A stretch of DNA of 64,000 bases from Hydrangea macrophylla (lineage: Eukaryota > Streptophyta > Magnoliopsida > Cornales > Hydrangeaceae): assembly GCA_033977485.1 (NCBI GenBank), contig CM066991.1:127243999-127307998 (forward strand), in the 5' to 3' direction. The position numbers and the translations under genes were made by a program. Shown here one piece after another: positions 10,271-22,019 of the stretch. The notes beneath the pieces were generated by a model. That model saw nothing but the letters and a program-made list of their open reading frames with translations. It was not told the origin of the DNA and ran no database searches. The stretch's first letter is position 1; every line of letters begins with the position of its first letter.

Positions 10271-11363
10271 TATTTGTTTTCCATTGTGACAAACAGATTT
10301 TCAAAAAACGCTTCCAAGATAGCCTCTCTAGAGTAGGAACGAGCAACCTATGAGGCTATGATTAAATAATTCAGAAAATGCTTCAGATCTGTAAAATCAC
10401 TCTTGAAATTGGTACATTTGTCACAACTTTCACATTCAATTAATTTGAGCAGTGTACGTCGCAAACCTTTGCAATTTTCTGGAAACACACACACAAAAAA
10501 CCAGAGAGAGAGATGTGGAAAATACAATGGTCGGTAAATCTCATATCTACTAACACTAGACTATTACAAACTTCCCCAACTAGTTAAAATTTACAAAAGA
10601 ACTATCCATATACATAGTTGAGCACGGGTCTTCAAAATAGAACAAAAGATGTCAAGACCCACGCGTCGGGTCACATGTGCCCTTTACCCTTATCAAGCTC
10701 ACCTGAAAAATGTTTTGTCGTTTTTTATGAGAACGACGGCTCGTAGAATACATTGTAACAAATCTATATGCTATCCATGCCTAAAATGAAATGAGATGCA
10801 ATGAATCGCCACCGCGGCTACAATGAAATGATTAAAGCCGCAAGGCTATGCGTGATATGTGCACACCTCTCTCATTATCGGACCATGAGCCACCCACGCA
10901 TGGAGTGTAGCATACCAACTTCCGGGAGCCAACCGAATATAGCTGGAGTTTGAATGTTTCTAAGGGTCATTCTCCCTGTCTCACATCACAACCCACGTCC
11001 GGATTTCTTAAATAAAATTCCCTCGCATGGAGTTTTTCTCTTTTCAAAACAAAACATTTATGTCGTGTTCATGTAATGCTTGCCGATTAGGCCTCAATGC
11101 ATATGATGTTGATAATGACTTTAAGAATGATCCACCACAATATGTTAAGCCATAATTCTAGTCTATTAGACATGATATCAAGAACTTCAAAGAATGTAAT
11201 TAAATTTCATAATTTAACATTCCTAACGAGAATTTCTAAACTAACGTCCTAGCATGTGTTTACACATAAAGTGAGCATCCTAAACATATCTAGCACCACA
11301 TAATCAAGTTTGGTAAAATCCATACATGTAATTTACAATTTGACATATATTTCTAAATTTACA
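10271..11363. other. Noncoding DNA with LTR-like character
   Basis: No open frame of note. The region around 10640-11010 is less AT-rich (contains ACCCACGCGTCGGGTCAC and CATACCAACTTCCGGGAGCC) and resembles LTR or untranslated retroelement sequence. I found neither paired ends nor a target duplication. Confidence 0.4.
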
Positions 11364-11755
11364 ACTTTGGGGAAACACTAATGCATGGGTCCAATTTATT
11401 ATCCTAACATTCCTCTAATTACATTTAGCACCCAAAAATCACAACTAAAGCTTATAAATCACATTTAGGTGTAATAATTTCAACATTACAACTTTGGGGA
11501 ATTCTAATGCATGTGTCTAAATTACTATTCTAATATTTCTCTAATTATATTTAGCACCCCAAAAATAATTCCAACATTACAACTTTGGGAGAAACTTAGT
11601 GCATGTATCCAATTTGTTCTCCTATCATCATTCTAATTACATTTAGCACCCCAAATTTACAACTTACACAATCAATGAATATAATTCATATTTATACAAA
11701 TTAATCCTAACATTACAACTTAGGGGAAAAATCCTAATACATGTGTCTAAGTCCT
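11364..11755. repeat. Degenerate tandem repeat, about four units
   Basis: Four units share ACAACTTTGGGGAAAC, CTAATGCATG, a TCCAATTTATTATCCTAAC-like block and ATTACATTTAGCACCC, with spacing of roughly 90-130 bp. Noncoding. Confidence 0.7.
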
Positions 11756-12894
11756 CTATTAATACATATAAATGAACTCAAATCAATTTAGACAAGTACA
11801 ACATATGAAATTGAAATAATGTATATCTACCTTAGTGGAGATTTTCCAAAATAAATGGAAATGCCCAAAAATTTGAGAAAGAAGCAAAGGACTCCAAATG
11901 GCTTCAAGAATGTGAAAAGAAAAGTCCTAGGAAGCCCAAGGACTCACTGCATGTGCTAATCCTTCAATAAGACTCCATGGATGAAGATGAGAAGTTAGGG
12001 AGCTCTATGAAATTTGAGAAAACTATGGTAGAGGTCACCAAAACGAATTTCGTGGGTATCACTAGAAAGCTTATGGAATTCTAAGACTATTTTGTGAAAT
12101 GGAAAATCTCACGAAAATGACTTATTAATGGCCTATTGGAGCTTGAAAGTGAAGAGCTATGGAGGTTTTTGGTGTACCCATTTTGATATAGATGAAGAAG
12201 AAGAAGAAGAAGAAGAAGAAGAAGAGGAGAGAGAGAAAGGAAGAAAAGAAAAAAAAAATTAAATTGAATGAGGGAGAGATGGTTTGGCCGGCCATTTAAG
12301 TTGGGGTGGGCCCCCACTCTTGTTTTGTCTTGCATTTTAAGTGCTTTAAAATGATGTATAGCATATGTGTGTGTATGTGTGGTCCAATGATACACACCCA
12401 ATTTAAAATATGTACCCACTTTAACCCTAAGATAAAAAAAATATATTGTAATAAAATAAAATAATATCAAATAAGAAAAGAAAAATAAATAAATGAATAA
12501 ATAATTAAATATAGTGACACAAGTTCAGATAAATTCAAATACTGCCCCAAAATAATTAACAAGCTCACACTTAATTATTTAATTGCAGTTTTACCCTTAA
12601 TTAAAATCTCAAGTTATTACATATAGTTTCCGAATTTGTATTCAACTTTGGTTCACACTTGTAAACACCAAGTCACATTTAATGTTGGTGGAACTCCTAA
12701 AATTTTCATTGAAAATTATTGTATGTAGTCCTACTAACACATATGGTGATAATCAAATTTGATATACAAATTTAAGATCCACAACATCATTCATCGATAA
12801 AACGCATAATTGACCATGCAAGTAGAACTGTAGTGAGACTCAAACATGTGGTTCAAATTGACCATGAATTACATAAAGAAACTTCTAAGTTATA
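11756..12894. other. AT-rich noncoding DNA
   Basis: Contains an (AAG)n run (about 12193-12226). A Leu/Phe-rich frame at 12087-12470 (minus) is produced by this run and by AT-rich DNA. No supported gene. Confidence 0.6.
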
Positions 12895-12923
12895 CTAGGA
12901 TAGAGGCCCGTGCAATGCACGGG
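12895..12923 (-). mobile_element. Helitron-like 3' terminus
   Basis: Read on the minus strand: a palindrome CCCGTGCATTGCACGGG (12923-12907), 8 nt, then CTAG (12898-12895) followed by T. Helitrons end in CTRR about 10 nt after a hairpin and insert between A and T. The body would extend rightward; I could not locate its 5' end. Confidence 0.5.
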
Positions 12924-13030
12924 TCCGTCAAAATTGGAAAATAAATTAGATGTATTTATTGTTGATGCATTTATAGTTATCACTTGAAAAAAATTAAATC
13001 AAACAATACGAAATCCTAAACAAAAAAAAA

Positions 13031-13058
13031 GGGGGGGGGGGGGGGGGGGGGGGGGGGG
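13031..13058. repeat. Homopolymer (G)28
   Basis: Preceded by a short A run. One of three G runs of 28 or more in the window. Confidence 0.85.
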
Positions 13059-13687
13059 AGCTTCGGCCATAACCCCCTCAAATAAAACTCTTCAAAGCTA
13101 AAACACATGTTAGTTTTTTTTATCGCATTATGCCATTTTTACACTCAATTTGCTATAACTTTTGTTATATAAGTCCATTTTTCGTAAAATTTGATATTTT
13201 GAAATCAACAAAATGAGATCTATCGAACGAGTTTAATATTGACCATGAAATACAAGGACAAAAATAACTAAACATCAAACAAATATGAAAAATTGTATTT
13301 TTTTTCGCATACATATAATAAAAACATATTTCTTTCTTATAATTGGCACCATAGATGCATAGATCTTAAAAAAAATACATGAAATCAAAAAAAAAAATCA
13401 TCCAAAAAACCCAAGAATTGAGAAAGTTATGGTTGTTTAAAGTTAACAGATAATATTATCTGTTAGACACACAAATATAGATAATATTATCTGTAAACCC
13501 TCAAAATCAGGCTACAACTTAACTTTTTTCAGAAAATTTCTACCCCTATTGTGTAGATCTCAAAGAAATACATGAAATAAAATAAAAAAAATCACCCAAA
13601 AAGTCTTGTTTGGGAAAAGGTATGAATTGTATGAAATAATAATTTTATAAAACAAATGAATTATATTTATTAAGTGTAAATTATATG
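13059..13687. other. AT-rich noncoding DNA
   Basis: Includes duplicated short motifs around ATAATATTATCTGT (13450-13500) and no supported coding region. Confidence 0.55.
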
Positions 13688-13990
13688 TGTGTAAAGCCTT
13701 GTTTGGGAAAAACCAAAACAAAAAAACAAAAACAAAAGCACAAAATCGATTTGCCAAACAAAGAACCGAAATTGTTGACTTTTGATCCAATATATGTGTG
13801 TAAAGCATTGTTTGGGAAAAACGAAAACAAAAAACAAAAACAAAGCACAAAATGGGTTTGCCAAACATGTTAGCCGAAATTGTTGACTACTGATCCATGG
13901 ATTTAGTGCCTTGTTTGGGAAAAAGTGAAAACAAACAAGACAAACAAAGCCACAACTGATTTGCCAAACAAACCCTATTATTTTTGGAGT
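13688..13990. repeat. Minisatellite, about three units of roughly 110 bp
   Basis: Units start GCCTTGTTTGGGAAAAA, pass through an AAAACAAAAACAAA-rich stretch, then GATTTGCCAAACA and CGAAATTGTTGACT...TGATCCA. The third unit is shortened. Frames on either strand (13560-13873) are by-products of this array. Confidence 0.82.
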
Positions 13991-14726
13991 GCCTTGTTTG
14001 GTTTATAAGGATATATTGATTTGTTAGAGGCTAATTCTGTATTCCAGACAATAATTACATTCAAGTCAACTAATAATTACATTCGTATCAACTTTTTGAA
14101 ATTTTATTTAATATAATAATGAGGATTCAATCAATTTTGACTTAAATATTTCAAGTTTAGTCAACTTTATCAACCATAATTACAACTGACTTCATTAAAA
14201 AAGTCAACAAAAATAGTTGCTAACATCATATTTACATATATGCCAATTTTTGTAAGAAAAATGACAGAATAGTCATCTTTTGGCACAATATTTACATATA
14301 GTGGTTGTTTTATCATATTTACATATAGGTCAATTTTTTAGGCACAATTACAGAATGGTCATCTTCTGGTATAATATTTACATATAGGTCAATTTTTGTA
14401 AAAAAAAATTACAAAGTGGTCATCTTTATTGATTTGGAAATATTAATAAATATGTATATGCTAAAGTAATACAGTGCCTTCGCATAATTGATTACGTAGG
14501 ACATATTTATTAATTTCTCAAATGTTTTAACTTACAATGAAAATCACTTAATTTCCATTGAAATACTTTCGGAGGACCAAATTTAGGAACTACAATATCA
14601 TTCTAATTTATTTTAATTTTCCAATTACACGTGCCACATTCCACCTAATATATATATATATATATATATGGCTAATACATAATATTTTGGTGAGAATGGT
14701 ATTTAAAATTCAGCATCTTAATTCAA
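13991..14726. other. AT-rich noncoding DNA, Helitron-like repeats
   Basis: Short recurring motifs (ATTTACATATAGGTCAATTT, TTTGTAAGAAAAAT) and blocks similar in wording to 24230-24620 (AATTACATTC, TTATTTAATATAATAATGA). This suggests shared non-autonomous element sequence. No gene. Confidence 0.45.
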
Positions 14727-14880
14727 TTAACCCCAGCTCCTTTGTCGTGCAGCAGCAGCATCTTCAACCCCACCATGGATAGCACCCACACAAAACAATT
14801 GTGTCACGCTCAGAATTATCATTATAATTTCTAGAGCCCGCTGCATATCAATTCAATATATAGATTATAATCAGAGTCAT

Positions 14881-14917
<37 letters not shown>

Positions 14918-16065
14918 GATATAAAAGTAGCAATTTAGTCCTTCAAAAACTTTTTGCTGTGAGAAATTTTCTTTTTAATTATCCTTAATTAAAATCGATT
15001 ATTTTTACTTGTCCTTAATTGGAATCATTTAATAGTCGAGAGCTTAAACGATGTAATTCATAGTAGAGCAACTAAAAATAACATTTTGTAGAAAATACAT
15101 ATATACTCTATTCGACCCTAAATATTTTTGCATCGTTCTGAAAATGAAAGGTTGTTTACCAAGTTTGAATCTGTCCACCCTAGCTGAATCTCTTTGCATG
15201 CCAATCTGCAAGAAATTTATTAATGGAGTTTGTTTATAACATTATATATAAATATATATATATATATATCCACGTGGATGTATTAGATTGTTTTATCTCA
15301 ACCACTTAGGGCCCAACATTTTCAGATTTCAGTTTTCAGAAAATTAGGAACCACGTTTTTTTTTTCTTTGTTGAACCAAATGATTAGCAATAGAAAAACG
15401 AAAATGATTAGCAACCAAAATTATGTTACATCAATCCCCACCAAAAAAAAAATTTTATGTTACAACATTCCAAACTTTAGAATTAATGATAACTGGTCGA
15501 CTCTTGATGGTTGAAAAAAATAGTAATAATATGAACCCATGTGAATTCACAAAGGGGTTGGAGGAGAAGAGACAATCACAATCAGGGGCTCCGATGCGAT
15601 TTTTTTGGTATCTACTTATATATAATTGGCAATTTTTTTAGGGTCTATTTATACATAATTGGCTATTTTTTTGGTATCTATTTATAATGCATGTGAGTCT
15701 ATTTGGAGACACGTAAATATTTTATAGTATCGTTCAAATTCTAGGGGGCCTATTCTGAAACTCATAAAATTATTACACTGGAAGTTTCAAAATTCTAGGG
15801 GTCTTTGCTTTTGAGTTGTATATACATGCATATCATATATATGCAGAAATGGGTATACTTGGGACACACCCAAATACACAACTTTTGGATCACAACCTAA
15901 TTAATGTGTATATTTCTCTCATGTGTCACTGTAGTATCCAATGACATCATAGGAGAGAGATAAACACATTATTTGGGTTGTGTCCCAGAGATTGTGTGTT
16001 TGGGTGTCCCAATCTTTGCTCGTTTTAAATTGGGTTTGGGCTCCTTTGGGGCCCTAAACATAAAA

Positions 16066-16100
<35 letters not shown>

Positions 16101-18128
16101 GTCTTACATATTTTTGAAGGGGGACCTAATTTCAACTATGTAATTTTTTATACGGTAAAAGTTTAATTTTGAAAAATCCAGGGGGGCCTGGGTCTACCCT
16201 AGCCCCTCAATTGCTCCAACCCTGATCACAATACAATACATGCAAAAAAGATTGTAAGCTCAAAACCTCCGAACTCTCAAAATAGCCACAAAAAAAAATT
16301 CACAGAAAATAGAAAATCATATCAACAAATATGTATAAATAGACGAAATTTAATTTCGCCTCGGAGTACCCCAAACCCCTGTGAGGTATGAGCCAACCTT
16401 GGTCAAGGGACCCGTCTTTAAATGGCCGGTTGCCTAGGGCCCCCAAATTGTCAGGGCCGACCTTACATGATTTTAGTTTTCGTTTTTACAACAAAATAAT
16501 AATAATAATTGAAAATACAAATAAAATTGCAGTGTTACCAAACAGACCTTACTTCTTTATTGATAGCAAAAGTCGTAGCAAAGCTAAGAGTAAATATAAA
16601 AGGGTTTGATAACTGACCCCATGGCAAGCAGTGTTAATAACCAAGAAGTAACAGAAGAGGCTGCAGCTGCTTGTAGATTTGCAGCAGTCCATTGAACAAC
16701 ATTTGTGATTCCAGTGAGTGAGGTTATGAAGCCCACCACACCAGCTATGAGAGAGAATATTATGAAGAAACCGGTTGCCATATTCCCAATTGGAAAGTAT
16801 ATTGGAAATATCCGAGCAGGGATTGACAATATAGATGCTGCCATGCATGTACAATTGGATTACACAATTCAAGTTACATTTAGCTAGTATACGAGTAATA
16901 TTAGAAACACCTAAAAAAGAACACAATAGATGAGGTGGATAACCAAAACTCTTTATTAATTATAAAACAAAAGAACATAAATTTATATTTAATTTCAAAA
17001 TTGCTATTAACACATCACCAAGTGAATAATTTAGGTAAATAAATTCTGTGTACATACTTAGCATTTTCCATTTGTATACGCATATATAGATATGTATGAA
17101 AATGCAAACCTTTGCATATCTAAAACTACTGTTAGCATTTTTGTGGGTTATGGGTCACCCACATAATCTATGGACCGGGTCCAAGGGCTTAGCTTAGGGT
17201 CCAAGAAATCCTATGTGGATTATAACTTGGAGTCCTAGGGCATGTATATGTGTGTGTATATATATATGTGTATAACACACACATAAACACAACTCTGCAC
17301 ACAATAAGGCAGCCACCCTCTCTCCCTCTCTCTCTTTTAGTTACTTTCTCTCTCTAGCCAAATCACACTAGGGTTTGGGATTTAGCGCGTGGATACAAAG
17401 GGAGTGTCTCTAGTAGGCATTCTCACGACCCGTTCGAAGCACAAGAGCGTACACAGAAGCACTAAAGAGCAGCAGTTCGTGGGTATTATCGCCGGGCTTG
17501 TAACAACGCCGCCAAGACGATCCGTGATCGGGTATATTCCGCAAGATATGTCCTTTACCCGACCCGTATGCATGTGTGTATGCATAATCTACATTATATT
17601 CTAAAAATGAAACTGTCGCCTTTTCATTAAAATGACACACAACATCTGTACCAAATACATCCATGCACGTTACATGTGCTTTATGGAAGAGTACATATAT
17701 CAATTCATGTGATACATATATATATATATATACACATGTGGTGACGAGAAATTTTGTTGGGTAATTTAGCAACTCTCAAGATTCTACCTAAATTACTGTA
17801 CTAACCTTGTTAAATTTATGTAATTACTTTACTACCTGCCCTCGTTACAAATTTATGTAATACACCCTTATTTAACGAGGCTTTGTCTATTTAAATTAAA
17901 CACAAATATATTTTATATAACAAGCCTTTGTGTGAATGTATATCCGTGTATGTATGTAACTAAAGTCAGTGTATTGTATTGTATTGTCTTTGGATATATA
18001 CCTGATTCGCGAGCTCTTTCAATAGCATGATTTACAGCCCATGCCGCGATTATAGTGGCAATGGAATAAAGTAAGAGGTTGAGGATTAATAGGATGAATG
18101 CTGCTGATTTTCCTGCTCCTGAAGCCAT
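14727..18128 (-). CDS. PM19L: AWPM-19/PM19-like plasma membrane protein (4 exons)
   Basis: Complete gene assembled by eye: exons 18128-18002, 16837-16618, 15205-15160 and 14840-14727, giving 507 nt (168 aa plus TAA). All junctions are GT-AG and phases agree (1, 2, 0). Exon 1: MASGAGKSAAFILLILNLLL. Exon 2: SILSIPARIFPIYFPIGNMA and later the Gly-Phe-Ile-rich membrane segment. Exon 3: LACKEIQLGWTDSNL. Exon 4: a hydrophobic ALEIIMIILSVTQLFC followed by a short Ala/Arg-rich tail. Four hydrophobic segments (about residues 9-30, 61-84, 103-120, 132-152) and the SIPARIFPIYFP and ACKE..LGWTDSNLR motifs define the AWPM-19 family: small membrane proteins linked in other plants to ABA, dormancy and dehydration. 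Length is typical (160-180 aa). Introns of 1164, 1412 and 319 bp carry repeats, including a MITE and a G run in intron 2. No lesion seen, so probably functional. Confidence 0.9.
15859..16012. mobile_element. Inverted-repeat MITE in intron 2 of the PM19-like gene
   Basis: The ends TTGGGACACACCCAAA and, in reverse, TTGGGACACCCAAACA pair; the inner arms also pair. A sibling with the same TTGGGACACA end lies at 40929-41084. No clear target duplication. Confidence 0.72.
16066..16099. repeat. Homopolymer (G)34 in intron 2
   Basis: Uninterrupted G run in the sense opposite to the gene; C-rich in the transcript. Confidence 0.85.
17125..17590. other. Possible LTR-derived insert in intron 1 of the PM19-like gene
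   Basis: A block of different composition starting TGTTAGCATTTTTGTGGG, with a CT-rich leader and GC-richer sequence (17380-17560) containing frames on both strands. It resembles an LTR or captured DNA, but I found no matching 3' end or target duplication. Confidence 0.3.
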
Positions 18129-18730
18129 GGCCTTCAGTCAGAATCAGTAAGAGAAAGACCTGATTAATTTGGTCACCCTTGATCTTGTGGTCTGAGAGAT
18201 AAATGTATCCATATATAACATATATATATATATATATATAAGATAGTTATAAGCATAATTTTAAATTGGGTTGTCATATTGTTCATTGGTTGATCCCTTC
18301 CTTTTCATGAACATGAACATAAGTGGAGTGTCTTCAATCCAAAGGAAGGATTTGAATATATTCCTTCCTCTTGTTGATGGGTTTGCCTCATAGAGAGGTA
18401 AAGAATTTTCTTTGGCCTTCCAAGTTGTAATACTGCTTAAATAATTGAAAAATGTGTTGTTTGTTTTACATATGAGACTATGATATCCTCTATCTGGAGC
18501 TGTTTGGCATTGTTTTTTTTTTTTTTTTTGAACAGCAAGAGAGAATTTTATTATTATTAAGAAAGCCATGAGGCCAAAAGGTTGGCATTGTTTGTGTACT
18601 GTGTGATTCAATTCTTTTTCTTTCTCTAGATTTGGAATGCATATATGGATCGAGACAATATAATGATGACCAATCAAGTAAAAAAAAAAAAAAACTAAAA
18701 ACAAATAATAGTTTAATGAATTTTTCAAAG
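18129..18730. other. Upstream region of the PM19-like gene
   Basis: The 5' leader of the gene, a TA microsatellite (about 18217-18240) and AT-rich DNA with a T run (18512-18530). Frames here (18261-18878 minus) are not supported. Confidence 0.5.
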
Positions 18731-19250
18731 CACTACAACAAAAATAGGTTTTTGCAAAGAAAAAGTTCCTTGCTAAATGCCACAATTTTGTTGCAAAACC
18801 CTTTTGCAAGGAAAGCTCAATTCCTTGCAGAAGCTTCCTCTCTAAAGCTTCTAGCAACGAAAACAACTTTCCTTGCAAATTCTTACTTTTGGCAAGGAAA
18901 ATTTTCCTTGCTAGTACTCAGCTTTTTCGTTGCTAAATGGCTAGTTTCCTTGCAAAAAACATGTCTTTGTGTTGTAATTTGGACAATTTGCAAGGAAAAA
19001 ATTTCGTTGCTAAACATCCAAGTCTAAGGCAAGGAAATATGTTCCTTGCTAGTAGTTATTTTTAACAAGGAAATCATGCTTCTTTGCAAATAATATTAAC
19101 ATAAGGCAACGAAATAATTTCCTTGCTAAAAGAGATTTATAGCAAGGAAAAATTTGTTCCTTGCCAATTATATAACTCTAAGACAAGGAAATAATTTCAT
19201 TGCTAAAGGTTATTTTTAGCAACGAAAAATATGGTTCCTTGCCCATGTTG
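18731..19250 (+). mobile_element. CACTA (En/Spm) transposon end with subterminal repeats
   Basis: Starts CACTACAACAAAAATAGG, the CACTA superfamily terminus. It continues into about 500 bp packed with more than 20 short motifs such as TTCCTTGCTA, GCAAGGAAA and GCAACGAAA in both orientations, the usual subterminal transposase-binding array. The opposite terminus (ending TAGTG) was not found downstream, and no transposase frame is visible, so the element is non-autonomous or truncated. Confidence 0.82.
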
Positions 19251-19566
19251 TTCTCTTAAAAGTAACACCAACAATACCTGTGCAATCCAATATTTATTTT
19301 TAATCCTGTAATATTTCATAACCTATTCAATTTACAAATATAGAATAATAAATATTTGTCAAACATAACATAATATTAAATATCACATCCACCATTAAAC
19401 AAGTTTCATATATCCAAAAATACATAATAGGTCACAAAAAAAAAATAAAAAAATCCAACCTAACATAACTTTTTATATATCCGTCATCCTGGCTACTAAA
19501 TAAAAAAAGTGTACAAAGTTTTAATCCTATAGAGTAAGCGAGCCCAGGTTAAAGGAAGGAAAGCAA

Positions 19567-19705
19567 TTACAAAGGGAGTTCACCACTGTATGAAATAACA
19601 AATTTGCTTTTGGGGACCCGACTCTGTCTCCCTTGAGCTTCAATCTTGCTCACAACATCCATTCTAAATAGCACTTTGCCCAACACAACATGATGCCCAT
19701 CCAAC
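19567..19705 (-). pseudogene. Isolated last exon of a CYP20-1-type cyclophilin
   Basis: After an acceptor (TTTGAAG) the minus strand reads LDGHHVVLGKVLFRMDVVSK, then IEAQGRQSRVPKSK and ends SGELPL plus TAA. This matches from memory the C-terminus of secretory-pathway single-domain cyclophilins (peptidyl-prolyl isomerases; LDGRHVVFGKV, GMDVV, SGELPL) with the same exon boundary. The frame is intact, but conserved residues differ (Arg to His after LDG, the Gly before MDVV to Arg, Gly to Arg in QSG). No other cyclophilin exon is visible nearby. It lies 300 bp beyond the CACTA subterminal array, so capture by that transposon is the simplest explanation. Confidence 0.78.
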
Positions 19706-20693
19706 CTTCAAACAAAACCCAAGTAGAGGAATGTGAGTTTAAAAGATTCCATAGACATTGCTCTTGATTTTCACAAAAATTAGACAAAAGCGAGACTTAA
19801 TCTGAAACTAATATACTTCTGGCAAAAACATACCTAGCTTATAAAAGTTAGAACAGGTTCTTACACTTTCGTTTTTCAATCATTCTTGCACATAGACCAT
19901 CAGTGTAGCTCATAGAGTCCAGAAAAACAAAGGTAATTACTTATAAATGAAGAATTTAATTTTGGTTACACAAATTCGCGAGTTTTGGGTAAATTGAGCT
20001 CTTTAATCCTTTGCACATGAATAGATTGCACATTCTTGCTTCTCCCATTCAATGGAGTGTGCTTGTGTTGCCCTACAATACTCGATTTGTGTTACCTGTC
20101 TAACTGTTCGGAAAAATAAAAAATTACCTATCTAGCAATCTTTAGAAAGCAGAGAGAAAAAAATTCATGTTGTACGACTATGACATGAAGTGGCCATGGT
20201 TTTACTACGACTATCCAACGCTTCTGTACGTACGTGCTGGTTTAGTTGCCGAAAATCTGGTGAATATGACTAAAAAGGCGGTCCAAAACATCCATGAAAT
20301 TGCTAACACTAAAATAAAATGCACTTGAATTGCCAAAGAATATTTCAACCAAACAATGCCCCACAATCCAAACGATGTCTTGCATCTGAGTGACCACTTT
20401 TTTCCCCCCCTAAACGAAATCATGATTATCATGAACATCCACCCCATTTGCAAACTCCATTTCTACAAGGGACCTTCTCAAAAGGATCTTAAAAAAAAAA
20501 AGAAGGAAAACAAGATTTCCTCTCTCATGGGCCGGCTAGCCAATCCTAGTTTGGTGTTCTTTGAGTTCCTCTAATTTCTCCCCAATCAATTTCAGACATT
20601 CAACGCCAGTTTCTGAGCAGCAAGAGCTTCGGCCTCAAGTGTGGGCTCCCACAAAAGCGTAGTGTGCACTGACCCAATGCACTGGCTTTTATA
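19706..20693. other. Noncoding DNA right of the cyclophilin exon
   Basis: No domain recognised. A short minus-strand stretch near 20593-20650 reads EPTLEAEALAAQKLALNV before a stop and could be the end of another captured gene, but it is too short to call. The frame at 20211-20453 has no known family. Confidence 0.4.
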
Positions 20694-20863
20694 TAGGGAA
20701 ATGATCTTTAGTGCACTGGGTAGAGTGCATTGACTTTTAAGCCTAAAATAACACGTGGGCTGCTCCGCCGACCCGTGGCTTGTTCTGCCACCTCAATGAC
20801 TCGCGGGTTTTTTAGGTTTAAAAGCCAGTGCACTCTACCCAATACACTTAAGTCCTCTCCCTG
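20694..20863. mobile_element. Inverted-repeat MITE, about 170 bp
   Basis: The left arm (TAGTGCACTGGGTAGAGTGC, then TTTTAAGCCTAA) pairs with the right arm (complement with TATTGGGTAGAGTGCACTGG). A partial extra arm precedes it near 20671. Target duplication unclear. Confidence 0.68.
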
Positions 20864-20929
20864 TGTATGTATATATATATATATTTATATATGCTCTTTG
20901 TGGCATAGTGATGCTGGTGGTGGCCATGG

Positions 20930-21031
20930 CAGAGGGAGGTGGTGGTGGCTATGGCAACGAGCGACGATGGTGTCAATGGATCGGTGGTGGTGGCGGCGGC
21001 TCGGTGGAGGCAAGTGATTTGTGGTGGCTAT

Positions 21032-21066
<35 letters not shown>
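20930..21066. repeat. GGTGGTGGC-rich repeat and (GA)n tract
   Basis: Imperfect GGTGGTGGCTATGG units followed by a GA run (21037-21064). Related to 9140-9420. Gly/Arg-rich frames here are by-products. Confidence 0.65.
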
Positions 21067-21068
<2 letters not shown>

Positions 21069-21403
21069 CAGGGAATTACTCATTGGCAGTAGCATTTTGG
21101 GAAGTATTTGTGATTCAAAGTTTAGAAACCATAGCATTACTCATTAGCAAAATTAAGGCTATTCAAAATAACCCGTACCCCGACCCACGGTGTACCAGGG
21201 TAGTGGTTGGTGGTCAGTTATGATATATGGAGAAACCGAGAAGTCAGTTTCGCCGACGGGTTGTAAACTTGTAAATGACTTGCCCTGAACCCTCTCGAAC
21301 TCGACCGAAGTATAACCTAACACAGAAAATATCCCTACCCCCTTGACCCCCTTCATTTCCCACGCATTAATCGTCGATCTCACCCTCTCAGATTCTCTCT
21401 CCT

Positions 21404-21410
21404 TCCCCCC

Positions 21411-21466
<56 letters not shown>

Positions 21467-21556
21467 GGTCCATGTGAACAAATCAGCCCCCGGTCGCCGC
21501 CACCATCAACCATCAGCCTCCACCATCAACCACCGCCTCAATTTCTCTCTCCTTCC

Positions 21557-21588
<32 letters not shown>

Positions 21589-21700
21589 ATGGCCTATGTG
21601 AACAAATCAACCCCCATCATCAGCCATTGCCGCCAGCATCAACCACCATCAACCATTGCTTCAACCATCAACCACCGCCTGAGTTTCTCTATCCTCTCCC

Positions 21701-21773
<73 letters not shown>
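21404..21773. repeat. CT/C arrays around a 120-bp tandem duplication
   Basis: Poly-C plus CT runs (21406-21465 and 21556-21588) and a long CT run (21702-21772) bracket two related units (21464-21588 and 21588-21702). Both units contain TATGTGAACAAATCA, AACCATCA and CATCAACCACCGCCT stretches. The CT/C runs appear at the start of each unit. Another CT run is at 21974-22002. Confidence 0.75.
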
Positions 21774-21774
<1 letters not shown>

Positions 21775-21968
21775 TATATGAGATCTAGGGTTGAAACCTT
21801 ATCCTTGTCGTCGCTTTAACCCTCTGCCTCCACACTCCGCCACGATCGACCACCGTCGCCATCGCGATGAACCACTGCCACGATGATCTCCAGCTCCACC
21901 ATTTACCGTCGTCGCCTCTTCGTCAGTGGCATCAACCACCGTCGGCGACCTTGGGAGTTAAAAAGTTA

Positions 21969-22004
<36 letters not shown>

Positions 22005-22019
22005 AATCTCTTATTTCTT
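21774..22019. other. C-rich noncoding DNA
   Basis: CCACC, CGTCGCC and CCATC-rich stretch, similar in style to the preceding duplicated units. No supported frame. Confidence 0.5.

Noticed and set aside
16549..16926. 125-codon minus-strand frame over PM19 exon 2
   Set aside because: A different frame from the recognised AWPM-19 coding exon.
18731..21000. Complete CACTA element
   Set aside because: The second terminus (TTGTAGTG type) was not found, so only one end is annotated.
21159..21819. Several frames rich in Ser-Leu or Arg-Glu
   Set aside because: They are translations of CT/GA arrays and shift frame with array length.
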